Source: Apostichopus japonicus
Taxonomy: Eukaryota; Echinodermata; Holothuroidea; Aspidochirotida; Stichopodidae
Length of the DNA stretch: 60,000 nucleotides
NCBI RefSeq assembly: GCF_037975245.1
Contig: NC_092568.1
Coordinates: forward strand, 2,730,001 to 2,790,000
Reading direction: 5' to 3'
Part shown: positions 12,090 to 22,345 of the stretch, in pieces
Layout of the letters: every line of letters begins with the position of its first letter
Position numbering within the stretch: the stretch's first letter is position 1
Position numbers and translations under genes: made by a program
The notes under the pieces: generated by a model
What the model was told of the DNA's origin: nothing
Databases searched by the model: none
What the model saw: the letters and a program-made list of their open reading frames with translations, nothing else

Positions 12090-13394
12090 TATGGTATCAC
12101 ACTTACGTGACTAGTACATGTGAGCTTGATACATTCTACTGTCCACAGTCTCTGTATTAACAATCGAAATTGTATGATTTATGACATGTGTGTATGTAAA
12201 TTCTTCTTCTGTTTACTTTTGCGAAAGTGCTCTTTGACCTTTGTAATATTTCCACAGTTTGTATCCACTTGGAATCTTCATATTTGTAAAACTTAATTTA
12301 CAACCACAATTCTACTGCCAAAGTTGCCAATTTTTTTTTTCCTATTGTTCGCTGCAAAACTGGTAGGTATTTACCAAATCGAAATGAGAAGTAGTTGTAC
12401 CCTATCAAAAACAGCATCTTGTGTTTTAGAGGAAGTGATCCACGAATGGGAAAATAAATAAAGTTTTCCGTGCATTGATAGTTCAAGTTTATTAAAAATG
12501 GATGTCGTGGGAAAAGTGATCAATGATAATCGGTTGGAATGAGATGGCTGTAGTGACCTTGATATCACAGAAATGAACTTTTAATAGCGAGTTCAGTTTT
12601 ACACACCATTGTTAATATATATACCTCCTGTATTACGTTGCATGTACTCTTGTAGTTTTGATCAACTCAAAGCTTATGTGATAAACAGATACAGGGATTC
12701 ACTATTGGGATGTGGGCAGAAGTGGGGGGGGGGGGGGAGGAAGGGGGCGGAGGAGGGCAGATCTGAAATAATGTATAATGGGGTAATCATGGCAGAAACC
12801 AGATAGGAAATAGCCAACATAATATGACCAAAAAATAAAGTTATGGCTAAGAACAAAAATATCAGCCAGTTTTCCGTTGTTCATTTACTCACTAGTTAAA
12901 ATGATGATTATTATTATTTTTATATTACTAGTTAGCGGTTACAAATCAAACATACAATGATATACTGTAATTTGCTTTCAAAAATTTAATTGCCTCCTGT
13001 TTGGTTTTTGCTATTGAAGTGCACATGTATCTATTGTAATTTTACTTAAACTAAAGCAGCAATACAGAAAAAGGGTTTGTAAATACTTATTAACAAATCG
13101 TGCAGAGTTAAAGAAACTTAGTTTGTTAGAAATAGGTTTAGAAGTTGGTGACCTCCAAGCTTTATTTAAAGAACAGTGTTCTGGCTAGCATAGGCATTAT
13201 ATAAGTTTCTAAATGTGATAAATGTATTGATAGTAGTTTGTGGAAGGGAGTGGGAGAGCGATGGAGGGGTGGGGAGGGGTGGGATAGGAAGAATGAGAAT
13301 CATCCACAGTGATGCAGCACTTTTTCAACTTTTTTGATAAATTGGTCAGAATAACTATTGTATCCACCAACTCTTCAATTTTGTTGAATTTAGT
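12090..13394. other. Intron sequence with poly-G tract
   Basis: Holds the longest G-run of the window (14 G at 12724-12737) within a purine-rich stretch to about 12760. Short opposing open frames here are by-products of that composition. No gene was found. Confidence 0.5.
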
Positions 13395-13690
13395 TTGCTC
13401 CTTGCTTACTTGTCTCCCAACAACATTAGCACTCTCGTTCTACCGTGCCTAGAATGAACTGGTAACCTTTTAACACTGTGCACCCTCTATGACCTGCCCC
13501 TCCGAATAATGTTCTTCCTTCTCATTCTACCATCCAAAGTGCCAGCATCGTACCTTTTTTGTCTGGATTAATTTGTACGTAATTCATTCGGAATTGTGAC
13601 CCAAGGATTCTACTTTAGTATCCATGTGGATACTAAAGTAACCCGATAAGTATCCTTTTTGCATTTTGTTCGATTTTGTTCCGCTCATTG
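13395..13690 (+). mobile_element. R1 interspersed repeat copy
   Basis: About 296 bp and very similar in order to the copy at 11674: GCTTACTTGTCTCCC, GCACTCTCGTTCTACCGTGC, TGGTAACCTTTTAACACTGT, CCTCTATGACC, TCTCATTCTACCAT and CCCGATAAGTATCCTTTTTG. It also contains a near-perfect palindrome at 13611-13640 (14-bp arms, 2-nt centre) not seen in the other copies. Confidence 0.7.
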
Positions 13691-14734
13691 GAAAACACAA
13701 CTAACGGAAGGTTCAATATCTCCAAAAGTTATCTGTTACTCATCAATAAGCACATAATCACAGGCCTGTATTAACCCTTTTCTAGCTGCAGGAAGTACTA
13801 CTGTATACCAGGGCATTCCATAAACTTGGTAAAGGGCTGATCTGCACTCACCTTGACACCATTTTAGGCAGAAATGAAACATTTGATAACGTTCACTATG
13901 CGGAGTGAGTAGTATCTTGGACGAAGCATGTGGGAAGTAGTGTATGGTATATATGAATATGAAAGTTCCAACCAACTTAATTAAACTGTTACAGGTGTTA
14001 ATACTTCTAATATATATTACCTTGAAGAGAGAGAGACAGAGATAGATAGGTAATTACCTCATCCAAGGTTACTTACTATAAACAAGGAGGTCACCACAGG
14101 TTAAAAAAAAAAACATAGTCTTTAAACCTCAACAGTCTGTGTTGAATATGGCAAAGTCAAGTGGAAATTCTATTTGACGTTTTGGAGGAAAGATAAGAAA
14201 ACTTTGATCTGCTACCAAGTCTGAACCAAATCTAAATTAAAAAAAAACGAAGCTATAAAGTATATAATGGTTTAAAATTGTTGATTCTTGAATTTTCCTT
14301 CCATATTGGGTGGAACAGTTAAGTAACTTGCTAATTAAGATCAAGCAGCCAAGTGATTGTAACCGCATCGATGCCTCGGCAGTGAGATTGATGGGTATCC
14401 AATTACGCACAAATAGCACATGTATGACTGAACCAGATGGCAGGCAGAAAGATACAACCAAACACAAACTATAGCTTGGAAGCTGAGGCTTGGACGCTGA
14501 GGCTTGGAAGCTGCATTTTGAATTGGGTTGAAACCTTTGTACCGCTCTATAGCCAAGCTGTGTAATATTTATAAATGATCTACCTATTCTCCTATCCCGC
14601 CTCTCCAAAGTCTAATTAATGGATCCATTTTGACTAAAATGCAATCTGCACAGAGTAAGCAGAAGTTAGGAATACATTTGGACCATATGAAAACAGTTGG
14701 TCATGATGCTGCGTTGTATGGTTGTATGTGTCAC
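13691..14734. other. Intron sequence, nothing recognised
   Basis: A 123-codon open frame on the - strand (14237-14608) overlaps a second frame and has no domain. A short direct repeat (GCTGAGGCTTGGA twice, near 14482-14510) lies inside. No gene was found. Confidence 0.5.
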
Positions 14735-15290
14735 TGAAATGGCTTGTAAACATGATAACTCAATATTCTAACGGTGGATGGACTTCAAACTTTGTATGTA
14801 GATGCACCATATTGAATTCTTAGTTGCTTTTGTGTTTGGCTGGGATCAAAGGCCATGCCAGGTCACCACAGGTCAAACTTTGAAAACCTTGTAAATACAA
14901 CATCTCAAGAGGGAAAGAATTGATGAATCTCATATTGACATGAGGATGTTTAGTAGTTTCCATATTAAGTAGAAGAACCCTATTTATTTTGGTGTAGGCC
15001 ACCACTGATCAAACTTTGAAAACCTTGTGAACAAGATGACTCAATATCACAAAGTTGGATGGACTCTAAACTTGGCATGTATATGCAAAATATTTACGTC
15101 TTGACTGCTATTGCTTTTGGTTGGGATCAAATGTCATACTAGGTCACCAGAGGTCAAACTGTAACTCAAAAAGGTCATGATGGATTAATTTCATACTTGG
15201 TAAGTGGATCCGTCTCATTAAGTACAAGAATACTATTTTTTCTGTGAAGTTCAGTGGTCATTTAGGGTCAACAGACGTCAGTCCAAAATC
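14735..15290 (+). repeat. Tandem repeat of about 135-140 bp, four diverged units
   Basis: Units are marked by CAAACTTTGAAAACCTTGT followed by AACA and GACTCAATAT-like sequence (near 14742, 14872, 15007 and 15150), then GATGGACTTCAAACTTTG and GGTTGGGATCAAA..TCATACTAGGTCACCA. A related, more diverged stretch lies at 44170-44350 (AGAGGTCAAATCTGAAACTT). Repeats of this style are common in marine invertebrate genomes; the class is not identified. Confidence 0.7.
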
Positions 15291-16523
15291 TTTTAATCAT
15301 CCAAAATTAAAGCTACAATTTACCTGTGAATTCATCAATGCTATGATTTTCTTTTGGTGAACATAGTTTGGCCAAATTCAGTTCAGCTTAGTTTTGTGAA
15401 TGTGCTCTATAATTTTTCAGCAAAACATACAGTCATCCAGGAAATTAAATTTGCTTCAGTATCAATAGTGTTACTTTAACACACTTATGCAAGCCCTTAT
15501 CAGTTTTATCCTCTGAGCTTCAATAGGTCAACAAGACTGTTCTTTCTGGATATTGAAACATTTTGGAATAAAAATTCCATACTGTATAATCCTTACCAGT
15601 GGATTAAATGGTTGATGCCCCACAAGGGAGTGCTACAAAGTAAGAGTTGAAAATCTCTGATCTTTTCTGGTTTCACACTTAATTCTTGGACAAATTTAAC
15701 TCGCTTGCTCTACATCAGTCAGATAGAACTTTATGTGGAATTTTGAACAATTGTATGGCAAGGAATCACAAAGCCGACTATCTTTCTGGTTCATAAATTC
15801 TTACCTTTTGTATTTACATTTTTCTGTAAATCAACAAGGAAGTATGGTTTTACATTCTCCTTCTTAACTCTTCTACACATAATACTGTGTAAGCTGCAAC
15901 CAAAGCCAAGCTCATTATCTTATATCTAGATATTTCTTGCCCAGGAAACCTGAAACCAAAGGGAACAGAATGGTGATTGGAGAGAGCAGGAACTGTTGAC
16001 AAAAAGTGTGTACTATATAGTGTTTCTTTGTATCTTGTGTTCAACAAGTGTTCTTTATCAATGTGTTAGGATGATTAATAGCTCTTACCCTGGAGTCAAC
16101 AGAGTCTACAACTTGGAGCTATACAGCTCAGATACCAAAAAGTTGCTGGTACCTTCCAATTGTGTTTCTTTGTAGTCAGCCCATGGCCTCTCTGTTGTAA
16201 GCAGGCTGGCTATATAGCAAGTGCATACATATTTAAACAAAGTACAAAAAAGAGACTACATGTTTTATCGTGAAAGTCAGACTGTTGATTGTACTACCAA
16301 CACAATACATGACCTAAGGTATCATAGAAGCTGATAATGCAGAAGCCACAATAAATCAAAAATGTCAAAATGTGGACCCACCCTTCTCTGATTAACAGAT
16401 GCAACAACAACAACAAAAAATCCATTAAATACATGGTCATGGACACATTTCTCTCTGTAAAAATCCTATATTTTGTAATAACAGTTGGTGAAGACTTATG
16501 ATCCTAAAGTTAAACCTTAACTC
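15291..16523. other. Intron sequence, nothing recognised
   Basis: AT-rich intron sequence with short non-significant open frames and a (CAA)n stretch near 16400. No gene was found. Confidence 0.5.
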
Positions 16524-16527
16524 TTAA

Positions 16528-16894
16528 AGGGTGTGAAGACTCGCGCAAAAAGAAACGTCTAATGCCGGTAATTTGACCTAGTTTCGAATGAGGTGTAACA
16601 GAAGTGTTAAACACCACCATCGATCCCAGAAAATACACACACAGCTTGCTACCGTCGGTAATTAGACACTAGTGTTCAGTCAGTACATACAGCTGCGGTC
16701 AATACCCACAGTACAGTATACAAACGATACAGCGATGGACATCTCAGGTCCAGCTAAAGATACCAATTAAGGTATCACGGTTCATTACTGTCTGCATTTT
16801 GTAGCGACACGAACAAAATGTCACTAATTGCAAGCAACAGAAAGTTAACTTTTTCAGATGGCCGCACAGGGTTTGGGGCGAGTCTTCAATGCCT
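16528..16894. mobile_element. TTAA-flanked MITE-like element, 367 bp
   Basis: Direct TTAA flanks stand at 16524-16527 and 16895-16898. The ends are inverted repeats: left AGGGTGTGAAGACTCGCGC, right (reverse strand) AGGCATTGAAGACTCGCCC, with the core TGAAGACTCGC identical. The interior has no coding frame. TTAA target sites are typical of the piggyBac and Kolobok superfamilies; the AGG end does not settle which. It is a non-autonomous element, less AT-rich than the surrounding intron. Confidence 0.8.
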
Positions 16895-16898
16895 TTAA

Positions 16899-17837
16899 AG
16901 CATGTTGCTAGGGAGTTTTTATAGACTCTGCTGAGTCTTTGACAATCCTCCTGAGCAGTTGCTGCTGTTTGTTATGGTATTGGCTGACAGGATCAAATAG
17001 GAAGGTACTGCCTTGACTGTGAAGAGGGATGCGTGCAGTGTAGTACAGTACTGTGCATTTGATGTACAGGCCTGTTAGGATATATAAAGCAAATTTGAGT
17101 TAAAAAGGAGATGCGAAAGTCTTAGCATTCTATCTAGAAGTTAGAAGCTATCAAAAGTATATGTACTGTAGTTCCAGCTCATTAGGGTGACAATTCATTC
17201 AGGCATGGATGAGTTTATACTGACCATGCTAGACAAAATCCTGTAAAATTATTTATGGCAATTATAATAGACTACTTTTGTGTAATCTTGAGGTAAATTG
17301 ACAGTACTTACATGTATTATGAGGGTCTTCTAATGGCTGGAATCAGTTAATCAAAGGGACAGTCAAATCAACTGAAACATTCAACACCAAAACATACTGT
17401 AATAACATGCCATGTACAAACTTTTCCATATGGTGAAATGCTACCCAGTGTTTGCGCAGTCTGTGTATGAACAACATCTTGTGAACCGCCAGGTTCTAAC
17501 TTTAATTTGCATGAGTACCATGCCTTGTTTGTTCTTCCATCTAGGTATACATTAGATTTAATGCATATATTGAACAATTTTTGTTAAGCTAATTTCTTAG
17601 TGGGTGTCACTTGACATTTAGGACTGTATAGAAATTTATAGTTTATGATTTTAAGAAGAAAGGTGAAAATGACCTTCTGAGAGAGATATTTACCCAGTGG
17701 ATATCATTTAATGAAATGTTAAGTACAGTGTAGGTGTGTTTGTATAGAAGTAATGTGTTCTACAGAGATGTGATATACAGTAGTGTTAATATACCAACGC
17801 CTCTTTTTCGTATATATTGCTTAAGTCTTTAACAATT
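16899..17837. other. Intron sequence, nothing recognised
   Basis: Ordinary AT-rich intron sequence before the minisatellite. No gene or repeat was recognised. Confidence 0.5.
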
Positions 17838-18948
17838 ATCCTCCTTCCCCAACCCCCTGAGTACCACTCAACTTCTCTTGACCCCCCTGCTTACCACTCA
17901 ACTTCTCCCGACCGACCTGCCTACCATTTTACTTCTCCCGACCCCCCATGCCTACCACTCAACTTCTCCCAATCCCCCTGCCTTCCACTCAACTTCTCCC
18001 AACCCCCTGCCTTCCACTCAACTTCTCCCAACCCCCTGCCTTCCATTCAACTTCTCCCAACCCCCATGCCTTCCACTCAACTTCTCCCAACCCCCATGCC
18101 TACCATTCAACTTCTCCCAACCCCCATGCCTACCATTCAACTTCTCCCAACCCCCATGCCTTCCACTCAACTTCTCCCAACCCCCATGCCTTCCACTCAA
18201 CTTCTCCCAACCCCCTGCCTTCCACTCAACTTCTCCCAACCCCCCTGCCTTCCACTCAACTTCTCCCAACCCCCTGCCTTCCACTCAACTTCTCCCAACC
18301 CCCATGCCTTCCACTCAACTTCTCCCAACCCCCCTGCGTACCACTCAACTTCTCCCAACCCCCATGCCTACCATTCAACTTCTCCCAACCCCCATGCCTA
18401 CCATTCAACTTCTCCCAACCCCCATGCCTTCCACTCAACTTCTCCCAACCCCCATGCCTTCCACTCAACTTCTCCCAACCCCCTGCCTTCCACTCAACTT
18501 CTCCCAACCCCCCTGCCTTCCACTCAACTTCTCCCAACCCCCTGCCTTCCACTCAACTTCTCCCAACCCCCTGCCTTCCACTCAACTTCTCCCAACCCCC
18601 ATGCCTTCCACTCAACTTCTCCCAACCCCCCTGCGTACCACTCAACTTCTCCCAACCCCCTGCCTTCCACTCAACTTCTCCCAACCCCCATGCCTTCCAC
18701 TCAACTTCTCCCAACCCCCCTGCGTACCACTCAACTTCTCCCAACCCCCATGCCTTCCACTCAACTTCTCCCAACCCCCCTGCCTTCCATTCAACTTCTC
18801 CCAACCCCCCTGCCTTCCACTCAACTTCTCCCAACCCCCATGTCTTCCACTCAACTTCTCCCAAACACCCTGCCTACCATTCAACTTCTCCCAACCCCCT
18901 TGCGTACCACTCAACTTCTCCCAACCCCCATGCCTACCACTCAACTTC
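17838..18948 (+). repeat. 30-bp minisatellite, about 37 copies
   Basis: A tandem array with 29-30 bp units built on CCTTCCACTCAACTTCTCCC followed by AACCCCCATG. Units differ at a few positions (TTCCA or TACCA, ACTC or ATTC, CCATG or CCCTG). The variant order from about 18091 recurs at 18359, a 268-bp (nine-unit) higher-order repeat. Because the unit is often a multiple of three and stop-free, several frames stay open for over 1 kb on both strands; these are not proteins. The - strand has runs GGGGGTTGGG that could form G-quadruplexes. Confidence 0.95.
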
Positions 18949-19944
18949 CTTTAGATACAGGAAACTTGCCGATATTGGCAGAGTGTTCATTGCACTTTTG
19001 CCTAGCCAGTTCTAAGTTTGGACTGTTTAAAACTTCAGTAGATAAAGCAAGTTATATATTTCAATCTACCTGTAATGAGTTGCATAATCACAGAACCATT
19101 CATTACCTCATGTCTTTTCATGAATGCATTCATACCAACAGTAAAAGTTTGTCTGTCTCTATGTACAGTACATATATAACCTGGACTCTCAAAAGCACAC
19201 TGCAGAAATTTTCAGTTTTAGTCTTGCAGAAAATATCGGTGTGAGAGAAATTGAAGGCATTATGAGATTAAGGGAAGTTGTAGATGAAAGTAAAGAAGAC
19301 CATTACTGTTGCTGCATCATCATCCTCCTCATCTTTCTTTTTCTCCTCCATCAGACTTCTTCATCTCTATGCTCCTGTCTGTACTTCTCCATCTCCTCCT
19401 GGAGTAATATTTCTGTCAGTTAGGCCTTTCATGTGTTCAAAACAAATCTGCCTTGCAATTAATTTGAAATGTCTCTGTGTAAACAAACCTTGTTAGCCAG
19501 GGAGCATTTTTATGGACTCCTCCATAAACTGACTTCTACCTTCTATAATTCCTTTGTGTATCTCTTTAATTACCTAAAAGACAGCATTGTTGATGAAAAT
19601 GAATTTTTGCAAGGAGGAAAAATTATGACACAGGTTTTTTTTTAATCAACATGAAATTCTAAGGTTTAAGGAAATTGGCTTTACCCTGTGAATTTTACCT
19701 TGCCATCAAATTTGAAATGGATTAAAATAATTGCTTATGTTGCCAATGTGATGTTTCCTATTAAAAAAATAACTTTGGTGCACACAAGAGTTAGGTAGTA
19801 CTAGATTATTAACTCCAAGGAAGAAATGTCAACCACACCAGTCTTGTTAACATACAAGGTAGGTGACATTAAGAGATGTCGATAGTTAGCCAATATCCCT
19901 GCCCCCTCCCCTCCCCTCCTGAGCTACCATCATCTTGTCCTGTT
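18949..19944. other. Intron sequence, nothing recognised
   Basis: A CT-rich stretch with several TCAT/CCTC motifs lies at about 19310-19400. No gene was found. Confidence 0.5.
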
Positions 19945-20015
19945 TGTTAGATTTCGCTCCTCTCTTACCTCTTTCCAATCTTATATATATGCACTTTCCT
20001 ATCTACCTAAACCAC
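19945..20015 (+). repeat. R1 interspersed repeat, short fragment
   Basis: Matches only the first part of R1 (CGCTCCTCTCTTACCTCTTT then GCACTTTCCTATCTACC). Degenerate. Confidence 0.35.
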
Positions 20016-20944
20016 AGGACTGGAACCGTTTTTGGCACTCCCCTATATCACATATTCATGACATGGAAAACTTTCTACTCTGAATGAATCTGCCATTCAA
20101 AGGACAGCTACTAGAATTTGCTGCAGGCTTTGCTCGGGAGCATTCATTCACTTTGTATCTACTTCAATGATCCTCTTCCAGTGCACAATATGGGGGGTAT
20201 AGTGCTAAAACCTTTTCCTTTCATGTAGTTTAGGTAGATAGGATAAGGCTATATGTTGATTGGATGCAGTTAAATATCATCGCTTGCAAATCGCCAAACT
20301 TGTTAGATTTGGGGAGTAATTGTTTGGTTTAGTCATTTTCAAATGAAAGTAAATAATTATGACCCACAATAGGATTATTCCATTTGAATTTCATACAAAA
20401 TGAGCCAAATCCAAGAGATGACCTGCTAAGATTTTCTGAAAATTTGTTGATTTTGTGCAACATATGGATTGACCCAATACATAATTACAATTCTGTTAAT
20501 TCAAGCTTTGATAGTTAACATAATTTCCATGTCCAAAATGTCAAATACTCTAAGTGTTCAACCAGAAGCATGTTTTGTGTCATTGACTGTGTTGCAATAG
20601 TTGTTAAAATCATGACATCTCCATGAATACTGCACAGGTCCATAGAATATTATGCACTGAACATGACATCCTCAGCTTTTGTCACAAAAAAATATCGTCA
20701 ATCAATTTAAAGGAGTATAGATTTGACTTCTATGTATTAAAGTTATTGGTTATTATGGTTTCCATGCACGATAAATAAACATATTTTGCATTTTGGTAAA
20801 GTTTTTGCAAAAAGATTGGGGGGCTAGTTATCATTTTATAGTATATTCACTTGGAACAGTTTTCTTCTCTTGTGTAACACTGTGGAGATATTAAAGCAAA
20901 CTCTAGATGTAATCAATTTTTCTGCATTCCTAGCATACCATTCT
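20016..20944. other. Intron sequence, nothing recognised
   Basis: AT-rich intron sequence without significant open frames or recognised repeats. Confidence 0.5.
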
Positions 20945-21055
20945 CGCCACAACTGTAACACTCTCGTTCTAAGCACCGCGGAACGAGAGTGCTAAGGTTG
21001 TGGGGAGACAGGTAAGCTCCTGCCTCGTAAATATCCAAACCAGTAAGTTTGTGAA
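20945..21055 (-). repeat. R1 fragment with foldback
   Basis: A minus-oriented 5' part of R1 (reverse of GCTTACCTGTCTCCCCACAA and CTTAGCACTCTCGTTC) faces a short plus-oriented piece of the same motif. The two make an inverted repeat: arms 20947-20969 and 20981-21003, 20 of 23 positions complementary, 11-nt loop. Read on the + strand it contains ACAG|GTAAGC at 21008-21017, a good splice-donor match. Confidence 0.7.
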
Positions 21056-21834
21056 TAATTACACACTCAAACACACACCTATCCATGATTGCTCTGGTTG
21101 TGAAAGGAAACTCTTCAGCTTGAATGAAGAAGTAAAAGGTACTTTGTAGCTGCTAAGGTGTCGGTCACAGATTTAATGCCTTCGGAAGAAACATTTGAAG
21201 GGTGCTGACAGTTAAGGCTTGAAAAGATTTTAACTTTCGATACTAACAAGGATGGAAGGTGCCCCTATTGCCTGAGAAATAAGAGGCTGCAACAAAGGAT
21301 CATGATGAAGGTAAATGGAGACTTCAGGCAAAGCAGTACCGATCGATGAGATGTTTCTATTTGGAGGAGTATATACGTTGCATTCCAATGGAAAGAGACA
21401 AAAAATTGGATGTATTCCAAGAGGAAAATTTTTAGCTACTGTAAAGTAATCATAATTCAACTTTTTAAGTTGCAACTATTCCAGATGACACAAAATAGGT
21501 GGCGGTCTGTAGGAACTTAACGGCTTTACAAACAAAGTTCCATTTTCTCGTATATATGGTCAGGACTTTTGACAATTTGTTGAAATAAAGCATATTGTCA
21601 AATTCTAAGTTACTTGATAGCTCATGTGCTCAAATATACTGTGCTTAACACACTGTGTGGTCCTTTAAATGGTTGACTGCAGGTATGCTGACTTGTATAC
21701 TAGGGATGTATGGACTAGCTAATGAAATAAAATATTTAGGTTAGGCCCTGTCACTTCTTGTTTGTTGATTCAAGAAATTAAGTATTTGTTTGATGGACAT
21801 TCAAGACACTTTGGGTCGTAGATTGAGAATGGCG
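21056..21834. other. Intron sequence, nothing recognised
   Basis: Holds an 81-codon - strand frame (21230-21475) without recognisable domains. No gene was found. Confidence 0.5.
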
Positions 21835-21985
21835 GTTACTGACTGGAGGAGACCGGTAATAGAGGACGCACAGGGTTAAAATGTCACCAGTTCACTCTGG
21901 ACACGGTAGAACGATAGTGCTGAGGTTGTGAGGAGACAGGGAAGCTTGTCACTTGTAAATATCCGAGCCTCATAAGTTTTGGATG
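21835..21985 (-). repeat. R1 interspersed repeat copy, minus
   Basis: In + strand order: ACCGGTAATAGAGGACGCAC, GGGTTAAAATGTCACCAGTT, CACTCTGGACACGGTAGAAC, AGTGCTGAGGTTGTGAGGAG, ACAGGGAAGC, then TAAATATCCGAGCC. This is the reverse complement of the R1 front half plus an extra ~45 bp at its outer end that recurs in the copy at 26510-26925. Confidence 0.7.
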
Positions 21986-22264
21986 TCACTTCTTGCATGC
22001 TTGTTGATTCTAGAAATTAAGTAAATTGTTTGAGAAATCCACATTTTCCGGTTCACTCTGAAGTTTACTTTATTCCTCTAACCACGTCTACACTAATTAA
22101 TGCATTACATACATCCATCCTATCAGAAATGGTGACATCTTTCAGAGTGGTAGGTCTATCCACAGAAGGTAGGTATAGTTACCCAAAAGTGGGTCAGTTG
22201 GCATGTCAGGTCAGTGGGAATATAGTCCTAAAACTGCTATCAAATCTTGTAGGCTGGATATGGG

Positions 22265-22345
22265 GAAGTGGGAAGTACAATTGTTGAGTGGAGACAGGTA
22301 AGCAACTTTATCTCAAAATATCCCAGGCAGTGATTTTTAGGTTTT
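22265..22345 (-). repeat. R1 interspersed repeat, terminal fragment
   Basis: Only the outer end of R1 survives (GAGTGGAGACAGGTAAGC at about 22285-22302, then AAAATATCCCAGGCAGTGA). It gives a CAG|GTAAGC donor match at 22295-22303 in the sense of Nova. Confidence 0.5.

Noticed and set aside
14237-14608. 123-codon minus-strand frame
   Set aside because: No domain, overlaps another frame (14341-14556) in a different register, and includes a short direct repeat. Treated as chance.
17817-19244. 475-codon open frame, and other long frames at 17878-18954, 17948-19015 and on the - strand
   Set aside because: They are generated by the 30-bp minisatellite, whose unit has no stop in several frames. The same bases are open in several registers at once, and the tail past the array has no domain.
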